A stretch of 64,000 nucleotides of DNA from Roseovarius sp. S88 (GCF_037023735.1 NZ_CP146069.1:1529501-1593500), one strand, 5' to 3'; counted from the first letter of the stretch, positions 53,491-63,940 are shown. The notes: generated by a model not told the origin, from the sequence alone. Program-made: numbers and translations.

Positions 53491-54072
53491 ATGTACCGTT
53501 TCCGGTTGTTCGCCGTGCGTCACGCGCGTGGTTTTGAATGGATCTACAAGGTGGTGGAGCGTGCAATGGTCCTGCTCGATCCGGTGTTTGCCAAGGCCGG
53601 CTACAATCGGGTGGAAAGACCCATCGCCATGGTTGAAAAAGGCGTTAAATCATTGTTGTTTGATTGCAAGATGTGCGGTCAATGCGTGCTATCTTCAACC
53701 GGTATGTCCTGCCCGATGAATTGCCCAAAGCTGATACGCAACGGCCCCTGTGGTGGAGTGCGCGACGGTGGTTATTGCGAAGTCAAACCTGAGATGAAAT
53801 GTGTTTGGGTGTTGGCCTGGGATGGGGCCAGTCGGATGAAAAACGGAGGTGAAAAAATCCGCGAGGTCTTGCCCCCGGTCGAACATTCACTTCAAGGTTC
53901 ATCGTCTTGGTTGCGGGTCAGTCGCGAAAAAGCCAACGCGATCCGGGAAAGTCGGGATGCGTCACGCAAGGCGCTGGTTAAAGCCTTTCCCGAAGCTCGG
54001 CTGAACGAGCCTGCTGCAGCACCACTTAGCGTCGAGCCGTCGAAAGCTACGCGGGCAGAGGCTGAGAAATGA
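53491..54072 (+). CDS. MetV-like cysteine-rich partner of methylenetetrahydrofolate reductase
   Basis: This 193-residue protein has the MTHFR C-terminal (MetV) domain. Eight cysteines lie within CKMCGQCVLSSTGMSCPMNC and the following CGGVRDGGYCEV and MKCVW (about residues 52-105), suitable for iron-sulfur or zinc binding. In MetVF pairs of acetogens and some proteobacteria this subunit carries the electron route of the reductase. GGAGG lies 7 bases before the chosen ATG. It overlaps the metF-like gene by 4 bases. Confidence 0.85.
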   Translation: MYRFRLFAVRHARGFEWIYKVVERAMVLLDPVFAKAGYNRVERPIAMVEKGVKSLLFDCKMCGQCVLSSTGMSCPMNCPKLIRNGPCGGVRDGGYCEVKPEMKCVWVLAWDGASRMKNGGEKIREVLPPVEHSLQGSSSWLRVSREKANAIRESRDASRKALVKAFPEARLNEPAAAPLSVEPSKATRAEAEK

Positions 54073-55058
54073 TAGAGACTACTGCAAATGAAGAACTCTT
54101 GACCTATGCGCCGCCGCCTGAAGGGTATGTGTCGCACAGTCGACTGGAGCGCGTCTTACGTTCGGGTCGATTTGCTGTAACAGCGGAGTTAAATCCGCCT
54201 GACAGCGCGGATGCAGCGGATGTCTATCAGGCGGCGCGACCATTGGGCGAGGTGGCGGACGCGATCAATGCAACGGATGCCTCAGGTGCTAATTGTCATA
54301 TGTCATCCATCGGCATTTGCGCTCTCCTGACCCGGGCGGGGTATTCGCCTGTCTATCAGATTTCCTGCCGGGACCGGAACCGGATCGCGATACAGGGCGA
54401 TGTGCTGGGGGCTGCGGCGCTAGGTGTCTCCAATGTATTGTGCCTAACTGGAGATGGCGTCGGGGTCGGCGATCAGCCTGGGGCAAAAGCAGTTTTCGAT
54501 TTTGACTCTCTCTCGCTCTTGCGCACCATACGCACTATGCGAGACGAAGGTGTTTTTCTATCAGGTCGTAAGATCACGCGCCCGCCGCACCTGTTCCTTG
54601 GCGCTGCTGAGAACCCCTGCATTCAACCTTACGAATGGCGCCCAGACCGGTTAATCAAAAAGATCGACGCGGGTGCCGAATTCATTCAGACCAACTACAT
54701 TTACGACATTCCATTGTTTGAGGCTTTCATGGCGCGAGTGCGTGATGCGGGCGGCGATAAACGGGCTTTTATAATCGCGGGCGTGGGCCCGCTTGCTTCG
54801 GCCAAGGCAGCCCGATGGATGCGCAATAACGTGCCTGGCATTCACATCCCTGACCAAATCATCGACCGGATGGAAGCGGCCGACAACCCATCTGAGACGG
54901 GCAAGCAGATCTGTATCGAATTGATACAGCAGTTGCGCGAGATAAAAGGCGTCGCCGGCGTACACATAATGGCTTATCGCCGCGAGCAACTCGTCTCCAG
55001 CATCGTAATGGATTCCGGTGTTCTGACGGGGCGGCGAAAGGGAAAGGCACGCCCCTAA
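54069..55058 (+). CDS. metF: Methylenetetrahydrofolate reductase
   Basis: The 329-residue protein is an FAD-binding TIM-barrel enzyme of the MetF family, a size close to the norm (about 300-330). Motifs include AELNPPDSADAADVYQAA (about residues 39-56), DATDASGANCHMSSI-like folate contact region (about 70-85), NVLCLTGDGV (about 121-130), GAEFIQTNYIYDI (about 201-213) and AFIIAGVGPLASAKAARWM (about 231-249). Next to a GcvT-like methyltransferase it would run towards 5-methyl-THF oxidation, removing methyl groups taken from a substrate. A regulatory methionine role is less likely here. Confidence 0.92.
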   Translation: MIETTANEELLTYAPPPEGYVSHSRLERVLRSGRFAVTAELNPPDSADAADVYQAARPLGEVADAINATDASGANCHMSSIGICALLTRAGYSPVYQISCRDRNRIAIQGDVLGAAALGVSNVLCLTGDGVGVGDQPGAKAVFDFDSLSLLRTIRTMRDEGVFLSGRKITRPPHLFLGAAENPCIQPYEWRPDRLIKKIDAGAEFIQTNYIYDIPLFEAFMARVRDAGGDKRAFIIAGVGPLASAKAARWMRNNVPGIHIPDQIIDRMEAADNPSETGKQICIELIQQLREIKGVAGVHIMAYRREQLVSSIVMDSGVLTGRRKGKARP

Positions 55059-55739
55059 GCCGGAAGGCGCTTTGCTACGTATCTAATTCTTGATGGCAAT
55101 TTGCCGGTGCACGGCCACGCCAAATTCACCTATTCTGGACGGCTACAAGAATATACTCGGTTCGGTTTTGCCAAAGATTGAGTCGGCCAGAGGCTAATTC
55201 CATGCGCATCAAACGGGAAGAATTTTCAATGAAAGGTGACTCCCATGACATTCCAATATTCGGAAAAACGGATTCCTCGGAGTTTGAGTCCTCTGGGGTT
55301 TGACCAACTCAGATTTACGTGATCGCGGAGCTGACCGAGTTGGCCAAACTTCAAAATAAAATTTTAAATCAACGACCTGCCTAGCATTCCAAGATGCAGG
55401 TCGTCATGGAGTTTCACTGAATTGAACCCAGTGCATCGGTGCCCATGTCGCGTTTCGGAGCCTGCCACTCAGATAGATCAGCTTAATGCAGTGGTTAGAA
55501 TAACCGATTTCCCAATGAATGAAGCCACCCACATACTTTTCTTGAGTTAGCGAGCCAGCTGGATCGGCTGACCTGTGGTCATAACCAGACTCGCTCTCAT
55601 CAAAGATGCCTTCGGAGTGAGGACGGGTCTGAGTATTGGCCAAGTGTCACAACGCACGACCCATTGAAGGACAAAACATTCAGATGGTGGTGCCCGCATT
55701 TGCGATTGCCGCTACCGAAGTTACGGGAGGATAAGCAAG
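55059..55739. other. 681-base gap before the ABC-transporter operon
   Basis: No confident plus-strand gene. A 79-codon minus-strand frame (55404-55643) is followed directly by an inverted repeat (ACGACCTGC 55372-55380 and GCAGGTCGT 55396-55404). On that strand the repeat leads into a T-rich tract (55349-55371), so it is terminator-like, and a small gene or remnant may end here. The region should also hold the promoter for the TorT-like gene; GGGAGGA precedes its ATG. Confidence 0.5.
55372..55404 (-). terminator. Terminator-like hairpin, minus strand
   Basis: Perfect 9-base arms ACGACCTGC and GCAGGTCGT with a 15-base loop. Read on the minus strand they lead into TTGATTTAAAATTTTATTTT. The minus-strand frame 55404-55643 ends on the hairpin itself. 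This fits intrinsic termination of a short minus-strand transcript. Confidence 0.55.
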
Positions 55740-56822
55740 ATGAAGATAATGAATAAATCGCTGCGATTTGCTGCAATCGCAGGCCTGGCGTTGTCGCTGG
55801 GTGGGGCTGCCGCCGCGGGTGATACGTGGGAATGGTGGCCAAATTCGGCGGAGAAAATCAGCGGAGATGTTGTTGAGACATTTGACTACACGCCGCGGAT
55901 GGATGCGCCATCGCAAAAGTGGCATGTATGCGTTTTGCTGCCGCACCTGAAAGACACCTGGTGGGTCGGCATCGGCGTTGGTGCAATGAAGGAAGCCGAG
56001 CGGCAGGGTATTAAGGCTTCGCTCTTTCAAGCTGGTGGGTACACTGAGCTGAATAAACAGTTATCGCAATTTGATGACTGTGTTGCCCTAGGCGTGGATG
56101 CTATCCTGATTGCTGCAATCTCCGAAGGAGCACTGAAACCGAAGATCGAAGCCGCTCGAGAGAAGGGCGTTAAACTGGTGGCCGTCGGCAATCCGATGTC
56201 CGACGATGTCACGCTCGATTCAGCGGTTTTTGGGGACTACAACATTGATGCTGAAGTGGCCGGCAAGGCGCTGGTGGAGCATTATGAAGCCATGGGCAAG
56301 GAAAGCGCCCGCGTTATAAACTTTGCCGGTGTCGCCGGTGCAGGGTGGGCCGAGCAGGCTGCGCAAGGGTGGACCAACGCCTTTGAAGGCACGAGCGTTG
56401 AGCTAGTCGAGCACAAATATGGCGAAACCGGGAAAAGCACACAGCTCAAACTTGTTGAAGATACCATCCAGACCTATGACGATATCGACGCTTACGTCGG
56501 TGTGGCTGTCATGGCCGAAGTTGCACCTGACGTTTTGGAAGAAGCAGGGATGGCAGGTAACGTCGATATTCTGGCCTTCTACATGTCCGAAGGCGCTTTG
56601 AACGGCGTGATAGACGGATCGGTACTTGGCGTTGCCTCGAACCCTATGGTCGTTGAGTCAGCGGTGGCGATGGACACAGCAATACGTCTGCTTGAAGGAG
56701 AAGAGGTGCCGGGTCGCATGCGCTTGCCACCGGTCTGGATCGATAAGCAATTTGTTGAGACGCAGGACATGTCAAAGTTCACGCCTCCCGATGGCTGGGA
56801 AGTGATCTACACTGTCGAGTGA
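55740..56822 (+). CDS. TorT-like periplasmic binding protein of an ABC transporter
   Basis: This 360-residue protein has a signal peptide (cleavage near AAA-GD, residue 26). Its type-I periplasmic-binding fold resembles TorT: WHVCVLLPHLKDTWWVGIGV (about residues 60-79), QAGGYTELNKQLSQFDDCVA (about 98-117) and GVDAILIAAISEGAL follow. TorT senses TMAO with TorS in E. coli. Here no torS is present and RbsA/RbsC-type ABC genes follow, so it acts as an importer binding protein, possibly for an amine oxide or related N-methyl compound. Tryptophans near the N-terminus (WEWWPN) and in the first lobe could form a cation-binding cage. Confidence 0.85.
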   Translation: MKIMNKSLRFAAIAGLALSLGGAAAAGDTWEWWPNSAEKISGDVVETFDYTPRMDAPSQKWHVCVLLPHLKDTWWVGIGVGAMKEAERQGIKASLFQAGGYTELNKQLSQFDDCVALGVDAILIAAISEGALKPKIEAAREKGVKLVAVGNPMSDDVTLDSAVFGDYNIDAEVAGKALVEHYEAMGKESARVINFAGVAGAGWAEQAAQGWTNAFEGTSVELVEHKYGETGKSTQLKLVEDTIQTYDDIDAYVGVAVMAEVAPDVLEEAGMAGNVDILAFYMSEGALNGVIDGSVLGVASNPMVVESAVAMDTAIRLLEGEEVPGRMRLPPVWIDKQFVETQDMSKFTPPDGWEVIYTVE

Positions 56823-56848
56823 CCAACTCTAACGCCATTCACAATTGA

Positions 56849-56878
56849 TGCACGACCGCGTTTGAACGTGGTCGTGCA
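56849..56878 (+). promoter_or_regulatory. Intra-operon hairpin after the TorT-like gene
   Basis: Arms TGCACGACCGCG and CGTGGTCGTGCA pair at 11 of 12 positions, with a G-T wobble at the other, around a TTTGAA loop. It begins 26 bases after the stop codon and lies about 100 bases before the ATPase gene. No T-tract follows, so it probably stabilises the binding-protein mRNA or attenuates transcription. Confidence 0.75.
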
Positions 56879-56977
56879 GAAGGCCGCCAGAGGTTTTCAG
56901 ACTGCCTTGAAAAACCGACATTCTTTCTACAGGCACGCGTCTTCATTGATACCGACGGGTGCAGACTGGACATTCCA

Positions 56978-58561
56978 ATGACCGCGAATTCAGCCACCAA
57001 TCCAACAGGCGCATCTGCAAAGGTGGACACTCCTCTCATCGACATGAAGGGGATCCAAAAACGCTTTCCCGGTGTGTTGGCACTGGACCAGATCGAGTTC
57101 GAATTGCGTCCGGGAGAAGTGCACGTTCTATTTGGCGAGAACGGTGCTGGAAAATCCACATTGATCAATGTCATTTCAGGAACCTTCCCTCAGGACGGTG
57201 GTATTTACAAATTTTGTGGCGGAGTCTTAAGCAACCTCAATCCGTATCGTGCTCGCCAGATTGGGATCAGCCCGGTGTTTCAGGAGTTCAGCTTGGCTCC
57301 AGATCTGACCATAGAGGAAAACCTATTTCTGGGGCGGGAGGTCAGCAAGGGCGGGGTTTTAAACAAAGGCGAAATGCGCACGAAGGTCGCGCAGGTCCTG
57401 GAATCTCTCGGCTTCGATCTGTTGGCAAAACAGCGGGTGGCTGAGCTGTCACGCGCTCAACAACAGATGGCGGAAATTGCAAAGGCGCTTTTGCATGACG
57501 TACGCGTTTTGATCCTGGATGAGCCGACGGCGTCTCTGAGTGAGCGAGAAACTGAACGGTTGTTTGAAATTATTGACGATCTCAAAGCCCAGGGAGTCGG
57601 GATCATCTACGTGTCGCACCGCATGGCGGAAATCAAACGCTTAGCAGATCGCGTCACAGTGTTGCGGGATGGGCGGCTCGTCGGGACAGTTGAGGCCGAG
57701 CTGGTGAGTGAAGAGAAATTGATCGAAATGATGACCGGTCGAACATTTGAGGCGATGTTCCCCCAAATTGAAAATCGCGCAGGTGACACGCTTTTACAGA
57801 CCTCCGGACTAACGACGCGGGACCGGTTGGTGGATAACGTGGACTTCAGCGTCAAAGCTGGAGAGGTCGTGGGAATTGCCGGGCTGGTAGGCTGCGGCAA
57901 ATCGGAATTGGCACGTGCTGTTTTTGGTCTCGAAGACATTGAAAGTGGCAGGATAGAGTTGATGGGGCAAACGGTCACGCGACCGTCACCAGCACATATG
58001 CTTAATCGCGGCTTGTGTTACTTCCCATCAGACAGGGTGGCGGAGGGTTTGGCTTTACCTCGGTCGATCCGCGAGAACATGACGTTGGCGGCACTTGATT
58101 TGAAAGCCTTTGCATCTCACGGTTTTCTGAAAATTAACTCTGAACGTCGCATCGCAGAAGAGATGATCCGACGTTTAACAGTAGCCCCAAGTGATCCGGA
58201 GAAACGTGTCGAGTTCCTGTCGGGTGGGAACCGCCAAAAAGTGATGCTGGCCCGTGGGCTTGAGCGGGATGTTAAGGTTTATCTTTTTGACGAACCGACA
58301 GTTGGCATCGATGTCGGTGCGAAAACGGAAATTTATAACCTCATTAAGGAAATGGCAGAGGGCGGGGCTGCGGTGGTCGTCATCTCGTCAGAGTTGCCCG
58401 AAGTGATCCACCTGTCGCATCGAGCTTACGTGATGCACCGGGGTGCATTGGTGGCCGAGTTGACAGGAGATGAGATCAACGAAGCGACAATCCTCGCGCA
58501 CTTCTTTGACCGCGATCATCTGGACGAGGCAAGCTCGCCATCGCTTCGGGATGCAGGGTAG
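56978..58561 (+). CDS. ABC transporter ATP-binding protein (RbsA-type, two domains)
   Basis: The 527-residue protein has two fused ATPase domains. The first has Walker A FGENGAGKST (about residues 51-60), signature ELSRAQQQMA (about 160) and Walker B VLILDEPTASLS. The second has the modified Walker A GLVGCGKSEL (about 305), signature FLSGGNRQKVMLARGL (about 413) and Walker B VYLFDEPTVGID. The modified Walker A in the second domain is normal for the carbohydrate CUT2 family. It powers the two RbsC-type permeases downstream. Confidence 0.93.
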   Translation: MTANSATNPTGASAKVDTPLIDMKGIQKRFPGVLALDQIEFELRPGEVHVLFGENGAGKSTLINVISGTFPQDGGIYKFCGGVLSNLNPYRARQIGISPVFQEFSLAPDLTIEENLFLGREVSKGGVLNKGEMRTKVAQVLESLGFDLLAKQRVAELSRAQQQMAEIAKALLHDVRVLILDEPTASLSERETERLFEIIDDLKAQGVGIIYVSHRMAEIKRLADRVTVLRDGRLVGTVEAELVSEEKLIEMMTGRTFEAMFPQIENRAGDTLLQTSGLTTRDRLVDNVDFSVKAGEVVGIAGLVGCGKSELARAVFGLEDIESGRIELMGQTVTRPSPAHMLNRGLCYFPSDRVAEGLALPRSIRENMTLAALDLKAFASHGFLKINSERRIAEEMIRRLTVAPSDPEKRVEFLSGGNRQKVMLARGLERDVKVYLFDEPTVGIDVGAKTEIYNLIKEMAEGGAAVVVISSELPEVIHLSHRAYVMHRGALVAELTGDEINEATILAHFFDRDHLDEASSPSLRDAG

Positions 58562-58568
58562 CGCAATC

Positions 58569-59585
58569 ATGGAAAAAACACTCAATCCAATCCACAAAGC
58601 TGAAAGCCGGCAAAGTGCTGTCATGCGTCGCCTGATGGTTCTTGGACTTTTGCCGCTATTGATGATCGTTCTGTGCATCGTCCTGGGCCTGGTCGAGCCG
58701 AAGTTTCTGCGCAGCGCCAATCTTATCAACGTGCTGCGAAATGCCTCTTTCCTGATGCTGATTGCTTCAGGGCAGATGATGGTGCTGATCATCGGCGGCT
58801 TTGACTTGTCCATCGGAGCGGTGGTGGCGCTGACCTCTGTGACGACCGCACTGAGTATGAATGCACTGATTGCATTATTTCCGGATTCATATCTGCTTGT
58901 GATCTCTCTTGGCGTGCTGGCAGGACTGGGTGCTGGAGCTGCTGTTGGGTTGCTCAACGGTTTCGTCGTTGCCTTGATGAAGGTCAGCCCGTTCATGGTG
59001 ACGTTGGGCACGCTGTCAATTGCATCAGGTCTTGCGCTCTACATGACCCAAGGTGTGCCGGTTTACGGGATGCCGGATCTCTTCACGCGTGATTTCGGGC
59101 GAATGCGGATTTTTAATCTGCCTGTGGTTATCTATCTGACGGCAGCAATGCTGGTTCTCATCTGGTGGATGATGAACCATACGAAGTTCGGCAAGTACAT
59201 GTATGCCATTGGCAGCAATGAACATGCCGCGCGCGTCTCGGGCGTGAAGGTGACCTTCTATATCGTGGCAACCTACACTGTCTGTTCGATGGTGGCGGCC
59301 CTGACTGGTATTTTGCTTACAGCACGGGTTGGCTCCGGCGAGGCGGGCCTTGGCGCAACACTGATGATGGAAAGCATAGCCGCCGCGGTGATCGGAGGAG
59401 TTTCCCTGCGTGGTGGTGTGGGGCGTGTTGAAATGGTCGCCCTTGGTGCTCTCTTCCTGGCCCTTGTCACAAACGCAATGAACTTGTTGCGGGTGGACAG
59501 CAAATTGCAAACGATTGTCATTGGCGTCGTCATCATCCTGGCCGTCGGTATCGAAACCTATCAGTCCAAGAGGGCGAAACGATGA
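58569..59585 (+). CDS. ABC transporter permease (RbsC type), first copy
   Basis: The 338-residue membrane protein has about 9-10 spans and the branched/CUT2 permease signatures: GQMMVLIIGGFDLSIGAVVA (about residues 73-92), GAAVGLLNGFVVALMKVSPF (about 124-143) and RAxxxLxAIGSNEHAARVSG-type region (IGSNEHAARVSGVKV at about 214-228). The ATG at 58569 is chosen because the longer frame overlaps the ATPase gene. It is coupled to the second permease by 4 bases. Confidence 0.9.
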   Translation: MEKTLNPIHKAESRQSAVMRRLMVLGLLPLLMIVLCIVLGLVEPKFLRSANLINVLRNASFLMLIASGQMMVLIIGGFDLSIGAVVALTSVTTALSMNALIALFPDSYLLVISLGVLAGLGAGAAVGLLNGFVVALMKVSPFMVTLGTLSIASGLALYMTQGVPVYGMPDLFTRDFGRMRIFNLPVVIYLTAAMLVLIWWMMNHTKFGKYMYAIGSNEHAARVSGVKVTFYIVATYTVCSMVAALTGILLTARVGSGEAGLGATLMMESIAAAVIGGVSLRGGVGRVEMVALGALFLALVTNAMNLLRVDSKLQTIVIGVVIILAVGIETYQSKRAKR

Positions 59586-60604
59586 GCGATCAGGTGAATG
59601 TAAACACGGCGAGCGGTTCGGGTCTTTACAAAATGATGATGGGGTTTTTTGCTAGCTATGGGTTTTTGCCCGTGATCCTTGTCTTTATTTATCTGGGATT
59701 TGGCCTGGTTGAACCGGTCTTTCTAACCGGGGCAAATGCACTGAACATTATTGAACAGGCGAGCTATCTGATAGTTCTGGCGACCGCGCAAATGTTCGTG
59801 TTGCTTACTCGCGGTTTCGACTTGTCACTTGGCGTTGTTGTGTCTGTTGTCAGCGTGGCCAGTGCGATGGTTATGGTCTCGATCGCACCAGAAGGTGAAG
59901 GTCCTGTCATCCTAGCTTTAACCGCTGGTATCTTCACAGCACTAGCCGTTGGGGCAACGGCAGGGGGGATTAATGGTTTATGCGTTGCCTATCTCGGGAT
60001 CAATCCATTCGTCGTTACCCTAGGGATGCAGGGCATCGCATTTGGGTTGGCTACTACGATTTCTGGTGGATTCCCTGTCTTTGGCTTACCTGAAGTGTTG
60101 ATCAACAGTTTGGGGCAAGGCGGGGCATGGCTCGGTTTTTTGTCCCCGCCGGTTGGTGTCTGTATTGTCATACTTTTGCTGTCACATTTCATTCTGAATT
60201 ACACCGTTTTTGGGCGCAGTCTTTATTTGCTAGGATCCAATCCGCGAGCAGCAGAGGTGGGTGGTTTACCCTGGCGGCGGCACAACATGATGGCCTATGT
60301 GCTGTGTTCGACTATTGCCGCCATAGGCGCAATCCTAATCACCGCGCGCACCGGAACGGGCGAGCCAAGCACGGGCGGCGGCTTGGTGCTGCTCAGCATT
60401 GCGGCAGCTGTTGCAGGCGGGGTGTCCTTGCGCGGTGGGGAAGGTCGGGTAATCCATGTTGTTTTCGGGGGTCTCCTAGTATCGGTACTGTCGGTGGGCA
60501 TGAACCTGGCAAGGATCGACAGCTTCCTGCAGCAGGTTGTACTTGGGTTTGTCGTGGTCGGAGCAGTCTTTCTGGACCGTTTGCGTTTGCGCATCCGGCT
60601 TTAA
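59582..60604 (+). CDS. ABC transporter permease (RbsC type), second copy
   Basis: The 340-residue membrane protein has the same permease signatures as its neighbour, with RGFDLSLGVVVSVVSVASAM (about residues 79-98), GGINGLCVAYLGINPFVVTL (about 127-146) and LLGSNPRAAEVGGLPW (about 217). With the first copy it is likely to form a heterodimeric channel. It ends the ABC operon proper; 192 bases separate it from the ProX-like gene. Confidence 0.9.
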   Translation: MSDQVNVNTASGSGLYKMMMGFFASYGFLPVILVFIYLGFGLVEPVFLTGANALNIIEQASYLIVLATAQMFVLLTRGFDLSLGVVVSVVSVASAMVMVSIAPEGEGPVILALTAGIFTALAVGATAGGINGLCVAYLGINPFVVTLGMQGIAFGLATTISGGFPVFGLPEVLINSLGQGGAWLGFLSPPVGVCIVILLLSHFILNYTVFGRSLYLLGSNPRAAEVGGLPWRRHNMMAYVLCSTIAAIGAILITARTGTGEPSTGGGLVLLSIAAAVAGGVSLRGGEGRVIHVVFGGLLVSVLSVGMNLARIDSFLQQVVLGFVVVGAVFLDRLRLRIRL

Positions 60605-61729
<1,125 letters not shown>

Positions 61730-62038
61730 TCGGCAACATCTTCCTGTCCCGATCGCGCAATCTCCCAGCGCAATAGGGTTCTACTGCCGGCTTCGGATAT
61801 CTTCGCTTTAAGCGGCTTGTCCGAGGTCGGTTTTTGTCAATGCGACGTTCCGTTTCGTACAAGTAGAATTTCTGACTCTTGTGTTGAGATAATACCGTTT
61901 TTCGCAGGGGCTAAGCTTTCCTAAACTCATTGAAAATCTGGTGGACTCTTTTTTAGGCCTACCGCTGATTTTACCCGCAATCTTGAACGCAACCGCAGCA
62001 TACGCCGCGCCGTTCCCCAACAAGGATGGTACAGTAAA
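61730..62038. other. 309-base gap before the methyltransferase gene
   Basis: No convincing gene. Frames on the minus strand (for example 61808-62095) show no clear family and overlap the next gene. A weak inverted repeat (GATCGG 61728-61733, CCGATC 61749-61754) follows the ProX-like gene. The remainder must hold the start region of the methyltransferase gene. Confidence 0.45.
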
Positions 62039-63238
62039 TTGCCAGATACAGCTCAGACGCAAGGCCTCGATAAGGTCATTCACGCTCATTCGCACACAGT
62101 GCTTAAGCTGAACACAAAGCGGTTCGACAAATCACCCTATTTCGACAAATGGGCAACCAAAGATACGATCTTCGGTATCTACAACACGCGCTTGTATGCA
62201 GTGTCCTTTGGGGAGGATGTGATTGCTGACTATTGGCAGTTGCGCAAAGGCATTATGCTATATGATGTGCCTGAGATGCCGATTGCCATCAAGGGGCCCG
62301 ATGCAGTTAAGCTACTGGAACGTGCGCTTACCCGAAAGATAGGAAATATGGGCGTCTGGAAGGCGCGCTATGCTATTGCCTGCACACCGCAAGGCGGAAT
62401 CATCATGGATGGTGTCGTGATCCGTCTGGCTGAAGACCATTTCTGGTACGTTCAGGCCAATGGTGGCTTTGAGCATTGGCTTAATCTGATGTCCGATGGC
62501 ATGGATGTCGAGGTTAGCGATCCGCAATCGCGGGTCTTGCAGGTGCAAGGCCCCAAGGCTCTGGAATTCTTGGAAAAAGCCTGTCCTGGGCAGAAGCCGG
62601 AGCGTTGGGGGTACTTTAACGCAGGCCGCTTTAGCTTCAACGGTATGGAAGCAGTTGTGTCTCGAACCGGTTTCACGGGAGAGATGGGAATCGAGATTTA
62701 CGGTAATCCGGAAAACGACCCGCACAAGTTCTGGGATTACATCTTTGAGGTCGGGAAAGAGTTCGGCCTGCGCATGGGGGCGGGCGGGTCAATGACACTG
62801 CGTCGAGTGGAGGCTGGTATCCTCGACTACGACATGGACATCAATCCTGGCACGACCCCATTTGATGCAGGGCTTGAAAGCCTCGTGGAGTTTGACAACC
62901 CTGACTTCATCGGGCGCGATGCGCTGATGAAGGCCGACAAGCGGAGACGGCTATATGGGCTTAAGTGCGAAACTGGAATCCCGCGAGTAGGCACTCGGAT
63001 TTTGGATGACGGTCAAGACGTTGCCCGCATGACAATCGGGGACTGGTCTCCCACATTGGAGAAAGGCATCGGCTACGTCCTGTTTGACGAACCAGAGAGT
63101 TCCAGCGGAGCTTGGGTCGGACGAACGCTTCAGATCGAGACACCCGATGGGAATATGCACAAGGCAGAGATTGTCGAGCTTCCGTTTATGGACCCGGACA
63201 AGAGGATCCCGCGCGGGCTGGAAACGCCACCTGAATAA
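62039..63238 (+). CDS. GcvT-family tetrahydrofolate-dependent demethylase (DmdA-like)
   Basis: The 399-residue protein has the aminomethyltransferase fold: FGIYNTRLYAVSFGEDVIAD (about residues 45-64), LYDVPEMPIAIKGPDAVKLL, RTGFTGEMGIEIYGN (about 211-225) and GGSMTLRRVEAGILDYDMDI (about 255-274). The C-terminal GcvT domain follows. Members move a methyl group from a substrate to THF (DmdA with DMSP; GcvT with glycine; others with sarcosine or methoxy compounds). MetF and the MetV-like protein upstream would oxidise the resulting 5-methyl-THF. The start is TTG at 62039 (AAGGA 12 bases before) because no ATG fits. Confidence 0.87.
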   Translation: MPDTAQTQGLDKVIHAHSHTVLKLNTKRFDKSPYFDKWATKDTIFGIYNTRLYAVSFGEDVIADYWQLRKGIMLYDVPEMPIAIKGPDAVKLLERALTRKIGNMGVWKARYAIACTPQGGIIMDGVVIRLAEDHFWYVQANGGFEHWLNLMSDGMDVEVSDPQSRVLQVQGPKALEFLEKACPGQKPERWGYFNAGRFSFNGMEAVVSRTGFTGEMGIEIYGNPENDPHKFWDYIFEVGKEFGLRMGAGGSMTLRRVEAGILDYDMDINPGTTPFDAGLESLVEFDNPDFIGRDALMKADKRRRLYGLKCETGIPRVGTRILDDGQDVARMTIGDWSPTLEKGIGYVLFDEPESSSGAWVGRTLQIETPDGNMHKAEIVELPFMDPDKRIPRGLETPPE

Positions 63239-63315
63239 TCGGAAACAGAAATCAAAGTAGGCTGGTGCTTCACAAGGGCGCCTACCTGTTTTTCGACAGA
63301 AGAGGCAACTACTTC

Positions 63316-63789
63316 ATGGATATGAATGGCGAACAAAAAATTAACGCCCCGCAAGCCGTGGTTTGGCAGGCATTGAACGATCCGGATATGTTGCGTGATA
63401 GTATTCCAGGCTGCCAGGAACTGGAAAGAACCGGAGAAAATGGGTTTGAAGCCACAGTGAAGGCCAAGGTTGGTCCAGTCTCCGCGAAGTTCGCTGGAGT
63501 GGTCGAACTGCTCGATATAAATGAGCCTGAGAGCTACAGAATATCAGGAGAGGGCAAAGGCGGCGTCGCAGGATTCGCTTCGGGAAGTGCAAATGTCCGG
63601 CTTGTACCTAATGGTGAAACGACCACTTTGTTATACACCGTCAATGCCAAGGTAGGCGGCAAACTTGCTCAAATTGGCAGTCGGTTGATTGACAGTGCAG
63701 CCAAGAAGATGGCTAGCCAGTTTTTCACCAAGTTCTCAGATAATCTTGAGGCATATTCCCCAGAGTCACCGGCAGAACCAGCCGACTGA
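63316..63789 (+). CDS. CoxG-family SRPBCC protein
   Basis: The 157-residue protein starts MDMNGEQKINAPQAVVWQAL and continues DPDMLRDSIPGCQELERTGE, typical of CoxG, a START/SRPBCC-fold protein found with molybdenum hydroxylases. CoxG anchors CO dehydrogenase-type enzymes at the membrane. The ATG at 63316 is favoured by family resemblance to the usual MDMTGEYRI start. It is followed by a CoxS-type gene. Confidence 0.88.
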   Translation: MDMNGEQKINAPQAVVWQALNDPDMLRDSIPGCQELERTGENGFEATVKAKVGPVSAKFAGVVELLDINEPESYRISGEGKGGVAGFASGSANVRLVPNGETTTLLYTVNAKVGGKLAQIGSRLIDSAAKKMASQFFTKFSDNLEAYSPESPAEPAD

Positions 63790-63940
63790 TACTGGCCCAG
63801 CGTTAAGTTTAGCTAAACGCTGGGGGCAGATTAAACGAGTTCCCCAAATTTACAGGCAGAGATACTTTTTACACACGGGCGCACTGCGCCTGACCAATCG
63901 CGATGATCATGGTGATGCTAAACCGGGGAGGGGGTCGCAC

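Noticed and set aside
61808..62095. Minus-strand frame before the methyltransferase, possible transposase remnant
   Set aside because: No transposase motif or terminal inverted repeat could be identified; it overlaps the methyltransferase start.
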